Assembly: GCF_000186865.1 (NCBI RefSeq)
Contig: NW_008705571.1
Span: 1,188,465-1,252,464 of the forward strand
DNA length: 64,000 bases
Direction of reading: 5' to 3'
Source of the DNA: Aureococcus anophagefferens
Taxonomy: Eukaryota; Sar; Pelagophyceae; Pelagomonadales; Pelagomonadaceae
Shown here one piece after another: positions 18,632-28,318 of this stretch. A program made the position numbers and the translations under genes. The notes beneath the pieces were generated by a model. The model saw only the letters and a list, made by a program, of their open reading frames with translations. It had not been told where the DNA came from and made no database searches. Each line of letters starts with the position of its first letter. The first letter of the stretch is position 1.

Positions 18632-20623
18632 ATGCGCCGCGCCTCCAAGGACGCGCGCGACGGCGCGGCGGCGGCCGGCGACGTGCCGGAGATGCGGCGC
18701 GCCGTCGTCGAGGCGCTCCAGTCGACGCTGGTGCTGCGCAAGGCCAAGAGCGCCGTGTCCGAGTCGCTGAGCGCGACGGAGGGCGCGAAGCGGACGCGGG
18801 GCCTGAAGCAGGGGTCCAACGGCCGCGGCGGCGGCGACGAGCCGCTCGCGACGCCGAACGTCGAGGCCATCCGCGCGCTCCTCGAGGACCTCGGCTGGGC
18901 CAAGGAGCTGCGCCACGCGGTCTACGCCCTCGTCGCCGCGGCGAAGGACGGGCCCGACGACGGCGAGCCGAAGCGACGGGGCGGCCGCCGCGAGACGGAG
19001 CCCCTCGCGTCCGTCGTCTCCGCGCGGAAGCAGTGGGAGGCGTCGATCAACGACGAGCTCGAGGCCATCGCTCGCGAGCGGCACCAGCCCCTCGTGCGCG
19101 AGCGCGAGCAGCGCGGCGACAAGGCCGACGGCGTGCTCCTGCCGCCGACGCCGAGCGGCGCGCCCCTGCGCTTCCTCTTCGACAGCGCGGACCCGCGCGG
19201 GAACGCGAAGCCGTTCCGAGGACACTTCGAACGTCTCGGTCGCGTCGACGCCGTTTCGGCGAGTCGCGTTCTCTCGAGTTCTCAGTTGAGAGGTGACGTC
19301 GCGTCGAATCTTTTCGTTCGGCTCATGTTTGGACGCGCCGCTTTCTCTCGAAATGTCCACGTTGAAGTCGTGTTGACTATTTCTGTTCCCAGGCGAGGAC
19401 CTGCTCGACGCGATCGCGCACGTCGAGTCGCCGAACCGGTCCGCGGGCGGCGCGGCGGCGCCGTCGGGCGCCGCGGGCGGCGCCGGCTCGAGCCTCTGGG
19501 GCGTCGTGAAGCTCCAGCTCCACACGGAGCCCGTGCGGAAGCTCCGGGAGACGTTCCGCGAGCTCCACCCGTCGAAGCGGCAGCGCGGGCGCCGCGTCGC
19601 TCTCGGGCCGTTCCCGGAAAGCCGCCGTCGGAGCCGGGGCCGCCGCGCAGGTACGGCCTCGACGAGAAGCTCGGCGACGCCCAGGCGGACCGCTTCAGCG
19701 ACGAGTGGCACGCGCTGGGGAAGCGGTGCCTCGCGCGGGGCCACGTGCCCCTCGCGCGGCGCTACGCGCGGCGCGGCGTGCCGCCGTCGCTGCGGCCCCA
19801 GATCTACCGCGTGCTGCTGGGCCTGCCGAACGTCGAGCACCCGCAGGGCTGCTCCGAGGCCGAGAAGGCCTACTACGCGCGGCTCAAGGCCCACGTGGAC
19901 AAGATCGAGCTCGTCACGGACGAGCTGTTCCAGATGGACGTGCAGCACGTCGCCGACAACGACTACTACTTCCCCTTCGAGGAGGCCCTCGGCAACGTCG
20001 TCCTCGCGTTCAGCCGCGACCCCTGGGTGTTGCACAACTCGGCCGTGCGCACGCACGCGCGCCTCGCGGCGAAGCACAAGGAGCCGACGGACGGGCCCGC
20101 GTGGAAGGCCGGCTCCGCCGTGCCGCCCTGCGCCGTGCAGCCCTTCCGGGGCTTCGTGTCCTACACGGCGCCGCTCACCTTCGTCTACGAGCGGGAGGAG
20201 CCCATCTACTACTGCCTCCGGGCCATGTACGCCAAGTTCTGGTGCAAGCTCAACGTCATGCGCACGGCCGAGTGCACGCTCCTGCCCCTCTGCAAGCTCT
20301 TCGAGCAGCTCGTCATCGAGAACCACCCGAAGCTCTTCTTCTACCTCGTCCAGATCGGCGTCGACCCGCTCGCCGTCGCGCTGCCCTGGATCCAGTTCGG
20401 CTTCGTCGGGTTGCTCGACGTGGACCAGGTCCTCCTGCTCTGGGACCGCATCCTGGGCTTCGAGGACCTCTCGCTCCTCCCGATCCTCGCGGCGGCCATC
20501 TTCGTCTACCGGTCCGAGAAGCTCCTCTCCGCGACGTCGCTCGACGACGTCAAGGACATGTTCTCCGACGGCTCCATCCTCCAGGTCGTCCCGCTCATCC
20601 AGACCTTCCTCTTCTGCGGCTAA
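18632..20623 (+). CDS. TBC1D19-like Rab GTPase-activating protein
   Basis: Three exons: 18632-19184, 19393-19570 and 19651-20623, total 567 aa, in phase. The N-terminal region (VRREVEALQ-type helices, RALLEDLGWAKELRHAVYAL) and the TBC domain (RGVPPSLRPQIYRVLLGLP ... DNDYYFPFEEALGNVVLAFS ... PWIQFGFVGLLDVDQVLLLW ... AAAIFVYRSEKLLSATSL) follow the TBC1D19 pattern, including the C-terminal SILQVVPLIQTFLFCG. The usual IxxDxxR arginine-finger motif is not evident, as in TBC1D19-type atypical TBC proteins. Intron 1 (19185-19392) is an introner with a GC donor; intron 2 (19571-19650) is 80 bp, GT-AG. Splicing restores AHVESPNR and RELHPYGLDEK. Role: membrane trafficking. Confidence 0.82.
   Translation: MRRASKDARDGAAAAGDVPEMRRAVVEALQSTLVLRKAKSAVSESLSATEGAKRTRGLKQGSNGRGGGDEPLATPNVEAIRALLEDLGWAKELRHAVYALVAAAKDGPDDGEPKRRGGRRETEPLASVVSARKQWEASINDELEAIARERHQPLVREREQRGDKADGVLLPPTPSGAPLRFLFDSADPRGNAKPFRGHFERLGRVDAVSASRVLSSSQLRGDVASNLFVRLMFGRAAFSRNVHVEVVLTISVPRRGPARRDRARRVAEPVRGRRGGAVGRRGRRRLEPLGRREAPAPHGARAEAPGDVPRAPPVEAAARAPRRSRAVPGKPPSEPGPPRRYGLDEKLGDAQADRFSDEWHALGKRCLARGHVPLARRYARRGVPPSLRPQIYRVLLGLPNVEHPQGCSEAEKAYYARLKAHVDKIELVTDELFQMDVQHVADNDYYFPFEEALGNVVLAFSRDPWVLHNSAVRTHARLAAKHKEPTDGPAWKAGSAVPPCAVQPFRGFVSYTAPLTFVYEREEPIYYCLRAMYAKFWCKLNVMRTAECTLLPLCKLFEQLVIENHPKLFFYLVQIGVDPLAVALPWIQFGFVGLLDVDQVLLLWDRILGFEDLSLLPILAAAIFVYRSEKLLSATSLDDVKDMFSDGSILQVVPLIQTFLFCG
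19193..19392 (+). mobile_element. Introner element with diverged TIRs, in the TBC1D19-like gene
   Basis: 200 bp flanked by near-identical 8-bp duplications gcgcggac (19185-19192) and gcgaggac (19393-19400). The right end is TTTCTGTTCCCAG; the left end (GCGGGAACGCGAA) is an imperfect inverse. The inside holds the shared core TTCGGCTCATGTTTGGACG. The intron is GC-AG: donor from the duplication, acceptor from the element. Confidence 0.8.
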
Positions 20624-20707
20624 CAGGTTCTGGTATTTGTTTTTGCGTCCTATGGATGCTTTTGCGTCCCTTGTCTCGTTTTGGTTGAAGTTCCCGGGGG
20701 TAAAAGT

Positions 20708-21038
20708 TAGAGAGAAATACCCTAAACTAGGGTACTAAGGAACGTTGAGATCAACGTTACGGGGTAGTGCAGTGTCATCTCCATAGTGTGACGTCGCGAT
20801 AGTGAGGGAACAGGGTAATGTAAATTACGGGGATGATGGGGGATCACGAAGCTACTCAATCCAGGTAGATCCCTTTTTCAAGTTCACTACACTGACTACG
20901 AGGAATTCCCTTTTCAGGTTCAGCCCCGCAACTCTCCTTACGCATAAACCGTGGAGAATTAAAGTACAAGGGAGGAGAGGAGGAGCCTAACTAGGGATAC
21001 TCTCAGGATCGGGATCCTCTAACTAGGAAAACTCTCTA
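20708..21038. repeat. Left LTR of the short retroelement
   Basis: 331-bp direct repeat of 21510-21853. It contains several short palindromes (accctaaactagggt, aacgttgagatcaacgtt, ggatcgggatcc). Confidence 0.88.
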
Positions 21039-21207
21039 CACCCCCAGAATTGAAACTTCAATTCTAGAGTTTGAAATAGGTCAGAAATGATAACACCAAA
21101 CATCGGAGATCATCTATCTCAAACTGGAGTGCTCATAACCCAAAGAAATACTATACTCAACAAAGCACATTCAATACAAGTAGCCAAAGAAGCATATTTA
21201 TGGTCGG

Positions 21208-21423
21208 TTAGTATGAACGATGAGTTTGTGTTGAACGTAGTCTGACAGGATCATCATCCTCTGTACTTTCTGCTAAGAGAGTGTTAAGCCTTGCAAGATT
21301 TCGATCTTTTAGCTCCACTTTCAGTGCTAGGTAAGCACTAAAAGGCACAGCGCTTGATGCTTCAGCAGCGCCTGTTGGACCTGATGGGTCCTGAGCCATG
21401 ACACCCCCCTGCTTACCAAGCAC
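21208..21423 (-). CDS. Short ORF inside the LTR element (71 aa)
   Basis: Encodes MLGKQGGVMAQDPSGPTGAA... with a charged helical stretch (LALKVELKDRNLARLNTLL) and a polar tail. It is the only notable ORF in the internal region and could be a Gag remnant of an autonomous relative. It has no recognisable domain, and its codon use is unlike that of neighbouring genes. Confidence 0.35.
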   Translation of the reverse strand: MLGKQGGVMAQDPSGPTGAAEASSAVPFSAYLALKVELKDRNLARLNTLLAESTEDDDPVRLRSTQTHRSY

Positions 21424-21509
21424 GGGACGGGAGCGAAGACGAAGGGCGCGTACAGATGAGCGCGGGCAGCGACTTTCACGGAGATGGATGCGCTAGGGCA
21501 ACCATAACC

Positions 21510-21853
21510 TAGAGAGAAATACCCTAAACTAGGGTACTAAGGAACGTTGAGATCAACGTTACGGGGTAGTGCAGTGTCATCTCCATAGTGTGACGTCGCG
21601 ATAGTGAGGGAACAGGGTAATGTAAATTACGGGGATGATGGGGGATCACGAAGCTACTCAATCCAGGTAGATCCCTTTTTCAAGTTCACTACACTGACTA
21701 CGAGGAATTCCCTTTTTAGGTTCAGCCCCGCAACTCTCCTTACGCATAAACCGTGGAGAATTAAAGTACAACACTAGTGTACAAGGGAGGAGAGGAGGAG
21801 CCTAACTAGGGATACTCTCAGGATCGGGATCCTCTAACTAGGAAAACTCTCTA
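21510..21853. repeat. Right LTR of the short retroelement
   Basis: 344-bp copy of the left LTR, longer by 13 bp around acactagtgt. Near-identity to the left copy points to recent insertion. Confidence 0.88.
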
Positions 21854-21984
21854 AAAGTGTACCTCAACGTCGTTTCGCGGAGCTGCCCTCCATGCCTCGC
21901 ACGGCCCGGCATCGGCGCAAGACAGGATGGCAGCGCGATCCAAAGCACACATCTCCAAAGCACACGCACACACGCACTCGAGCC

Positions 21985-23589
21985 ATGTCCAACGCCGTGC
22001 GCGACGCGATGGAGGCGCAGCTGCGGCGCGACGCGACGCTGGGCGCCAGCGTCGACGCGCTCTTCCGCTGCGTGCCCGCGCACCTCGTGCCCGTCGACGA
22101 GCAGATGTCCAAGGCCCAGGTCATCGTCGACCGCCCGAGCTTCCGCGCGCTCGCGGCGCGGCTCCTGGACCGGCCGGCGCCGGCCGGCGCCGCGGACAAC
22201 GCCTTCGACGGCCTCGACGTCGACGGCGTCGGCGTGCTCTCCGTCGCGGAGATCGCGATCCGGCTCCGCGGCGGCGCGGCGCCGGGCGGCGTCGGCGACG
22301 CGGCCGTCGCCGACGCGCGCAAGCGGCTCCAGGCGAAGCTCGGCTCCCTCGTCGCCCGCGACGGCGCGCTCGTGTCGGGCGTCGCGCTACGCTTGGAGAA
22401 GCTCGGCTTCCGCGCGCTCGACGCCGCGGAGTTCCACCGCCTCGCGCTCCGGGCGCTGCACCTGCCCCTGGCGCGCGACGTGAGCGACGCCCTCTTCTCC
22501 AGCATCGCCGGGGGCGAGCCCGTCGTCACCGTCGCGGCCTTCGTCGCCGCGGCGATGCCGAGGGACTACGCGCGGGCGCCGTGGTACGTCGCGCGCCGCG
22601 ACGAAATGACAAAGACCGCCGCGGAGCGCCGCGACCCGGCGAGCGCGTCCAACGACCACGTGCCCAAACCGCCCGCGAGCCGCCGCGACCCGGCGAAGCT
22701 CCGCGAGGCCGTCGGCCACCACGTCGCGAAACTCGCCGCGTCCGACAGCCGCGCTTTGACGACCGTCGTCAAAGTCTTCGCGACGGCGGACCCCAAGGGC
22801 CGCGTGTCCCACCTCGAGGGCGACGGACAGCGCCGCATCTCGCGCGACGAGTTCCGCCACGTGCTCGCGCGCATCCTCATGATCCCCTGCGGTGCCGACG
22901 ACGCCGACGCCGTCTTCGCGACGTACGCCAAAGCCGACGGCGCGAACCTGACGCTGGAGGAGTTCGTGCACCAGTCCATGCCCCCGGACTACTCGCGGGA
23001 GCAGTGGAACGTCGCGCGCGAACAGGCCATGCGCAGGGGCCACGGCTGGACCGACGACGCCGCGGGCGCGTCGCACAAGCGCCACGGGCCCTACGTCACG
23101 CCGCGCGCGGGCGAAAGGCGCGCGGGCGCGACGCGGCCCGCGAGCCCCGCGGACGCCGCGTCGCCCGCGGGGGTGGTGTCGCCCGCGGACGCCGCGTCGC
23201 CCGCGGACGCCGCGCCGGCCGGCGTCCCCGAGATCCGCGCCGGGGCCGCGCTCGCCGCCGCCGCCGCGAAGAAGGCCGACGAGCCCCGCGCCGCGGAGCG
23301 GGCCGACGCGGCGCTCCCCGCCGTCGCGTCGGCGGCGCCGGCGCCCGCGGCCGTCGTCGCGCCCTTGGCGACGCCGCCGTCGACGTCGTCGTCGGGCTCC
23401 TCGTCGCGCGTCCCGAGCCGGCCGGCGACGAACCGCCCGAGCAAGTACCAGCGCACGAACACGGTCCACGCGCGCGCGGTCCTCGCGACGCCCGTCTTCG
23501 TCCAGAGGAAGTGCCTCCGGGCGACGGACCTCCCGAAGCACCGCCTCGCCCAGGCGCTCCTGGCCGCCGAAGTGGCCGCCGCGGCCTGA
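21985..23589 (+). CDS. EF-hand-like calcium-binding protein
   Basis: About 534 aa from MSNAVRDAMEAQL. Two EF-hand-like loops are visible: FDGLDVDGVGVLSVAEIAIRL (about residues 68-88) and LEGDGQRRISRDEFRHVL (about residues 275-292), with a further degenerate pair (YAKADGANLTLEEFVHQSMP). The repeated unit [EF loop]-MPxDYxRxxWxVAR occurs twice, so the protein is an internal duplication. The C-terminal 200 residues are Ala/Pro-rich repeats (SPADAASPAG type), then a basic segment. Calcium ligands are incomplete in some loops. It begins 127 bp after the LTR element, which therefore sits in its promoter region. Confidence 0.7.
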   Translation: MSNAVRDAMEAQLRRDATLGASVDALFRCVPAHLVPVDEQMSKAQVIVDRPSFRALAARLLDRPAPAGAADNAFDGLDVDGVGVLSVAEIAIRLRGGAAPGGVGDAAVADARKRLQAKLGSLVARDGALVSGVALRLEKLGFRALDAAEFHRLALRALHLPLARDVSDALFSSIAGGEPVVTVAAFVAAAMPRDYARAPWYVARRDEMTKTAAERRDPASASNDHVPKPPASRRDPAKLREAVGHHVAKLAASDSRALTTVVKVFATADPKGRVSHLEGDGQRRISRDEFRHVLARILMIPCGADDADAVFATYAKADGANLTLEEFVHQSMPPDYSREQWNVAREQAMRRGHGWTDDAAGASHKRHGPYVTPRAGERRAGATRPASPADAASPAGVVSPADAASPADAAPAGVPEIRAGAALAAAAAKKADEPRAAERADAALPAVASAAPAPAAVVAPLATPPSTSSSGSSSRVPSRPATNRPSKYQRTNTVHARAVLATPVFVQRKCLRATDLPKHRLAQALLAAEVAAAA

Positions 23590-23808
23590 CGTCGGTCGCG
23601 CTCTCTCCGTAAGACCTCCACATTGCGCGCCGCGAGGAAGCCCTGAACGAGGCGCCTGTAAGACACCCAAGGGCCCCCCCAACATTGCGCGGAAGCGCGG
23701 CGCGGCGGCGAGACGCGGTGCCGTAAAGGCCTCATTAAGGCCTCCTTAACGACCGCCGCGGACGGCATGGTGCCGCGACGGTGAAGCCGATCGGACGCCG
23801 CAATTGAG

Positions 23809-24342
23809 ATGGCCAGCTCATCGATGCTTCGGCTGGCGTCGCTGCTCTCCATCGTTGCGGCGCTGCACCTTTCGCGCCCTCCACAGCACCGCGCAACGCG
23901 CCTGCGCGCGGTGCCCGTCGCGGACCCCTTCGCGGCGACGGACACGCGCCCGATCGTGCTCTACGACGGCGTCTGCCGGATGTGCAACTTCTGGGTCGAC
24001 TGGGTCCTCGCCAACGACCGCGAGAAGGCGGTGCGCTTCTGCGCGCTCCAGTCCGACGTCGGGCGCGCGCTGCTCGAGCGGTCCGGCCGGCGGCCCGACG
24101 ACATCTCGTCGATCGTGCTCGTCACCGCCGACGGCGCGCACGTCAAGTCCGACGCGGTCTTCGAGATCGGCCGGCGCCTGCGCGTCACGACGCCCCTCTC
24201 GACCCTCGGCCAGGCCGTGATCCCGAAGGCCGTCGCCGACGCGGCCTACGACGCCATCGCCGACAACCGCTACAACATCGCGGGCAAGCGGCCGCCGCGC
24301 TTCACCGACGCCAAGGACGCGGACCGGTTCCTCGGCGAGTAA
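23809..24342 (+). CDS. DCC-family thiol-disulfide oxidoreductase (DUF393)
   Basis: 177 aa. The N-terminal 35 residues (SSMLRLASLLSIVAALHLSR) look like a secretory or bipartite organelle leader. The mature part begins PIVLYDGVCRMCNFWVDWVL, the family hallmark DxxCxxC (here DGVCRMCN), followed by FCALQSDVGRALLE and FEIGRRLRVTTPLS, typical of the DCC/YuxK family. Redox protein; the partner is unknown and the location is possibly the plastid. No intron. Short repeats (acattgcgcg, aaggcctcattaaggcctccttaa) lie in the 220 bp upstream. Confidence 0.85.
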   Translation: MASSSMLRLASLLSIVAALHLSRPPQHRATRLRAVPVADPFAATDTRPIVLYDGVCRMCNFWVDWVLANDREKAVRFCALQSDVGRALLERSGRRPDDISSIVLVTADGAHVKSDAVFEIGRRLRVTTPLSTLGQAVIPKAVADAAYDAIADNRYNIAGKRPPRFTDAKDADRFLGE

Positions 24343-24785
24343 GCGGGCTTTCCTTTGCGGCGGGGGCACCGGCCATCTTGAGGCTGGCGTGGGACTTCCT
24401 CCGAGGACGCGCGGGGGTAGCCGGAGCGCGCTCGGGGCGCTCCGAGTCGCGGGCGCCGGAGTCGTCCCGGAGCAGTCCGAAAGGTGGTGCTTCCAGACGC
24501 TTCTTCGAGTCGTCTGGGAGGCGTCCTGGCCTTGGGCTGAGCACCTGGCAGCCTCCTGGCTGGGAGGCCTGCTGGGAGGCCTGCTGGAGGCGCAGGGGTC
24601 TCAGGCCTGGTCTTGTTGGAGGCCTTGCCGGGCGGGGAACTGGGCGAGCACCGGCTCGAGGCCTGAGTGGCGAAACTCGTCGGCGGGCGTGGGGGCGTCG
24701 TCGCGACCTCCGGACCGTCGGCCGGCGTGGTCGCGACCGACGGCCGCCTCCGCACCGTCGGCGGTCGTCGGCGCCGTCGGCACGC
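24343..24785. other. Intergenic: short direct repeats, no gene seen
   Basis: 443 bp of GC-rich sequence between the DCC gene and a small ORF. It has repeated units of the type ctgggaggcctgctgg (24541-24590) and several short inverted repeats. No ORF on either strand shows protein-like composition. Confidence 0.5.
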
Positions 24786-25163
24786 ATGGTCCTCGTGAAA
24801 TGCGTGCGACGGACCGCCCGCGGCGGCTACTCGTTCATCGACGGGCGCCTCAACGCCGTGATCAACTACACGCTCGGGTCGCCCCCCTGGGTCTGGTTGT
24901 GCGCGGTGCTCATGCTCGTCAAAATGTGCCTCTGGCCGTGCAAGATCCTGTTGTCGGCGGGCGCGGACGACGAGGACGGCGACTGCTGCGCGAATTGGTG
25001 CGGCGGCCGGAAGGTGATCCCCGTCGTCGCGCCTTCTACCCCGTCCGACGCCGCCGGCGCGGCGCCGCCGGAGCCGGAGCCCATCCCGATCGACTTCTGG
25101 GAGGACGTCGTGCGCCCTGACGGTCGCGACGGAGCCGACGCCGACTTCGCGCCCGCGCCCTGA
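24786..25163 (+). CDS. Small single-pass membrane protein, function unknown (125 aa)
   Basis: Starts MVLVKCVRRTARGGYSFIDG. A hydrophobic segment PPWVWLCAVLMLVKMCLWPC (about residues 33-52) is followed by an acidic, Cys-containing loop (ADDEDGDCCANWCGG) and a Pro/Glu-rich end with PIPIDFWEDVVRPDGRD. Composition and a plausible membrane helix argue for a real gene, but there is no recognisable family. Confidence 0.45.
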   Translation: MVLVKCVRRTARGGYSFIDGRLNAVINYTLGSPPWVWLCAVLMLVKMCLWPCKILLSAGADDEDGDCCANWCGGRKVIPVVAPSTPSDAAGAAPPEPEPIPIDFWEDVVRPDGRDGADADFAPAP

Positions 25164-26119
25164 CGGGCGCGACGGCTTCGCCCGACCCGGTGACGGATTC
25201 GCCGGACCCCGCCGCGAGCACCCTGCCGCGATAGACGACGAGGTCGACGGCGAGGGCGGAGGCGAGGGCGAGGGCGCGGGCGCGAGGGCGACTCGACGTC
25301 GGACAAGTCGAGCTCGAGACCGCGGCTCGCGGCCGTCGCTCGCGGCCGTCGAGTCGCTCACGGCCGCGCGCGCGCGTCGGTTCCGCTCGCCCTCCGAGCG
25401 AGTCCGTCTCGGCACGGACTCGGTCCGGTCCGGACTCGCGCTGTAAATCACATGTTTGTTGTTACTTGTAGTGCACCCAACTCGCTTAGCCGCCACTGGC
25501 ATCGACGACGCAGGATCAGTGCTTTGGAACATCCATCGAGATATCGACGCCCCTCGGCGCGGACTTCGGCGAATGCGAGTGGAAGAGTAGGTCAATATTT
25601 CGGCGGCCTTCGAGGGCCTCAGTGTTGCGGTTGGCGGCGTCTGAGTCAGAGTTGCATGTTAATTTGTTTCGGCGCGCCCTCTGCTCGGGCGGTCGACCTC
25701 GATCGACTCAGGCATCCGCGATCTGTTAATACTGCTCTTCTCTGGGACATAATACAAGGTGCGCACGACCCCCTCCCGCCGCCCACGGGTCCCCGCTCCA
25801 CCCCCTCCCGGCCGCCGCGGCGACCGGGGGCGCCCCGCGGCGAGCTCGCCCGTCAAAAAAACGTTAAGCGCTTCGGGCCGGCGAAGCCCGCGAAAAAAAT
25901 ACCGGGGACCCCTCAGACCCCCCACCCGCCTCACCAACCCCACCGCACACCCCGTGGTGCACCCGGCCACCCCCCCCTTCGCACCAAAACCACCCAATCG
26001 CCCGCGGAAGACTTGGATATTTTCGGTCCGAACGCCTTCGAACCCCACCGCCCCCCCCCCCCGACCCCTCAAACGGCTCAAAAAGCCCCTCAAACCCGAC
26101 CAAAACCTTCCGTAGCACC
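25164..26119. other. Intergenic region upstream of DUR3: repeats, a lower-GC block and C-rich tracts
   Basis: 956 bp without a convincing gene. 25160-25430 has overlapping gcgagggc- and gactcg-type repeats. 25440-25760 is clearly less GC-rich than its surroundings and could be the remnant of a mobile element, but I see no inverted repeats. 25780-26110 is strongly C-rich on the plus strand, including a run of 13-14 C near 26049, and is probably the DUR3 promoter and 5' leader. Confidence 0.5.
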
Positions 26120-28318
26120 ATGGTCAACTGGGAAACATGCGTGACCGACCCCACGGACTCGTCCGGCACGCCGTACCTCACGCACATGCCCCGGGAGTAC
26201 TTCGGCGAGGACTCCTTCTTCGGCGGCAAGGCCCCCCTCAGCCAGGCGTCCGGGTGGATCATCGTCGTCGGCATGGGCGTGGGCATGACGCTCCTCGCGG
26301 TGCTCCTCACGTACCTCGAGGTCACGTTCAACCGCTCGGGCAAGGTCTCGTCCGAGTTCTTCAACACCGCGGGCCGCTCCGTCAAGACGGGCCTCACGGC
26401 GTCGGTCATCGTCTCCCAGTGGACCTGGGCGGCGACGCTCCTCCAGTCGTCCAACGTCGCGTGGAACTTCGGCGTGTCCGGCCCGTTCTGGTACGCGTCC
26501 GGCGCGACGATCCAGGTGCTCCTCTTCGGCATCCTCGCGATCGAGATCAAGCGCAAGTGCCCCACGGCCCACACCATGGTCGAGATCGTCCGGGCCCGCT
26601 GGCCCGGCGCCCACTACACCTTCCTCTTCTTCGGCTTCTCCGCGAACCTCATCGTGACGTCGATGCTCATCCTCGGCGGCGCGGCGACGATCAACGCGCT
26701 CTGCGGCATGCACACCATCGTCGCGTCCTTCCTCATCCCCATCTCCGTGATCCCCTACACCATGTACGGCGGCCTCAAGTCCACGTTCCTCGCGTCCTAC
26801 ATCCACACGTCGATCATCTTCGTCGTGCTCCTCATGATGATCTACACGATCTACGTGTCCAAGTTCTCCAGCGACCTCATCTGGGAGATGCTCAAGAAGA
26901 CGACGTCCTACTCCGTGAGCGACTGCAAACACATCTTCTCCGAGGACTTCGACGGCTTCTCGTCGCCGAGCTTCAACCCGGACGCCGCCGACCCCGCCGA
27001 CATCTTCCCCGAGCTCTTCCTCTACGCCGAGGAGGACGGCGACCTCACGGACTGCCTCGAGGACGACCCCCCCACGTGCACGAAGCTCTTCGCCTGCGGC
27101 GGCGTCGACGGCAACGCGGGCGTCGACGCGGACAGCGGCTCGTACCTCACGATGATCTCGCTCCAGGGCCTCATGTTCGGCGTCATCAACATCGTCGGCA
27201 ACTTCGGCACGGTCTTCTGCGACCAGTCCTACTGGCAGTCCGCCATCGCCGCCAAGCCCGCCGCCGCCCACAAGGGCTACATGCTCGGCGGCATGGTCTG
27301 GTTCGCGATCCCCTTCTCGCTCGCGTCGTCGCTCGGCCTCGCGGCGACGGCGATCCAGCTCCCCATCTCCAAGGAGGAGGCGGGCAACGGCCTCGTGCCC
27401 CCGGCCGTCGCCGTCCACCTCCTCGGCGCCGGCGGCGGCTGGGCCATCGCCATCATGCTCTTCATGGCCATCATCTCGACGGGCTCCGCCGAGGCGATCG
27501 CCGTGTCGTCGCTCGTGTCCTACGACGTCTACAAGCCCTTCTTCAACCCGGCCTGCACGGGCGAGGACATCGTGCGCATCTCGCGCATCGTCATCCCCCT
27601 CTACTGCTGCTTCTCCGGCGTCCTCGCGACGTGCCTCTGGTACATCGGCATCGGCCTCGGCTGGGTCTACGGCTTCATGGGCATCCACATCGGCTGCGCG
27701 GTCGTGCCCGTCTGGTGGTGCCTCACGAACCCGCTCATCTCGGAGAAGGGCGCCATCGCCGGCGCCTGGTCCGGCTGCGTCGCGGGCTACGTCGCGTGGC
27801 TCGTCACGGCGACGGCCTTGGGCGACCCGCTCGACAAGGACGGCCTCGGCACGCTCGAGTCCATGCTCGCGGGCAACGTCTGCTCCATCGTCGTGTCCGG
27901 CATGGTGTGCTACGCCATCTCCGCCATGAACCCCCAGAACTACGACTTCAAGTCGATGAAGGCGATCGAGCTCCTCGACAACGACCAGAGCGGCCTCGAC
28001 CCCGACGAGCTCTCCGAGGCCAAGCTCCTCCCGGCCCTCAACTGGATCAAGAAGTTCGGCTGGGGCGTGTCCTTCGTGCTCTGCGTCCTCTGGCCCGCGC
28101 TCTCGACGCCCGCGGGCACGTTCTCCAAGACGTACTTCTCGTTCTGGATCTTCATCGTCATCGCCTGGGGCTTCTTCGCGTCCGTCGTCATCATCGGCCT
28201 GCCCATCGTCGAGTCCTGGGAGGACATCTCCACCATCACCAAGGCCCTCACGGGCGTCAACGTCGGCCTCCCGGAGACGAACCTCCACGAGAAGGCCGCC
28301 AAGGAGGAGTCCGCCTAG
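26120..28318 (+). CDS. DUR3-type urea/sodium or proton symporter (SSS family)
   Basis: 732 aa, no intron, about 15 hydrophobic segments. Family signatures include SSEFFNTAGRSVKTGLTAS, VSQWTWAATLLQSSNVAWNF, SGPFWYASGATIQVLLFGI, CPTAHTMVEIVRARW and MAIISTGSAEAIAVSSLVSYDVYK, all of which match DUR3 high-affinity urea transporters. The loop at residues 270-340 is acidic. The C-terminus ends NVGLPETNLHEKAAKEESA. Plasma-membrane urea uptake fits an alga that lives on dissolved organic nitrogen. An overlapping long frame has no biological composition and was ignored. The first ATG follows a long C-rich leader. Confidence 0.93.
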   Translation: MVNWETCVTDPTDSSGTPYLTHMPREYFGEDSFFGGKAPLSQASGWIIVVGMGVGMTLLAVLLTYLEVTFNRSGKVSSEFFNTAGRSVKTGLTASVIVSQWTWAATLLQSSNVAWNFGVSGPFWYASGATIQVLLFGILAIEIKRKCPTAHTMVEIVRARWPGAHYTFLFFGFSANLIVTSMLILGGAATINALCGMHTIVASFLIPISVIPYTMYGGLKSTFLASYIHTSIIFVVLLMMIYTIYVSKFSSDLIWEMLKKTTSYSVSDCKHIFSEDFDGFSSPSFNPDAADPADIFPELFLYAEEDGDLTDCLEDDPPTCTKLFACGGVDGNAGVDADSGSYLTMISLQGLMFGVINIVGNFGTVFCDQSYWQSAIAAKPAAAHKGYMLGGMVWFAIPFSLASSLGLAATAIQLPISKEEAGNGLVPPAVAVHLLGAGGGWAIAIMLFMAIISTGSAEAIAVSSLVSYDVYKPFFNPACTGEDIVRISRIVIPLYCCFSGVLATCLWYIGIGLGWVYGFMGIHIGCAVVPVWWCLTNPLISEKGAIAGAWSGCVAGYVAWLVTATALGDPLDKDGLGTLESMLAGNVCSIVVSGMVCYAISAMNPQNYDFKSMKAIELLDNDQSGLDPDELSEAKLLPALNWIKKFGWGVSFVLCVLWPALSTPAGTFSKTYFSFWIFIVIAWGFFASVVIIGLPIVESWEDISTITKALTGVNVGLPETNLHEKAAKEESA

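Larger units (their letters stand above)
20703..21858 (-). mobile_element. Short non-autonomous LTR retroelement (TRIM/LARD-like), recent insertion
   Basis: Two long terminal repeats (20708-21038, 331 bp; 21510-21853, 344 bp) begin TAGAGAG and end CTCTCTA and are flanked by 5-bp duplications aaagt (20703-20707, 21854-21858). They differ by about one substitution and a 13-bp indel (a palindromic acactagtgt unit present only in the right copy). The internal part is only about 470 bp and encodes no polymerase or integrase. Read on the minus strand it has a tRNA-primer-like TGG (tggttgccctagcgc) 5 nt from one LTR and a G-run (gggggtg) next to the other, hence the strand assigned. The region is much more AT-rich than its surroundings. 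Confidence 0.8.

Noticed and set aside
19571..19650. Frameshift mutation in the TBC1D19-like gene
   Set aside because: A canonical 80-bp GT-AG intron gives an in-phase junction (RELHP/YGLDEK), so no mutation is needed.
26040..26065. Poly-C run as a phase-variation tract
   Set aside because: It lies in a generally C-rich 5' leader of a eukaryotic gene; slippage would not alter a reading frame there.
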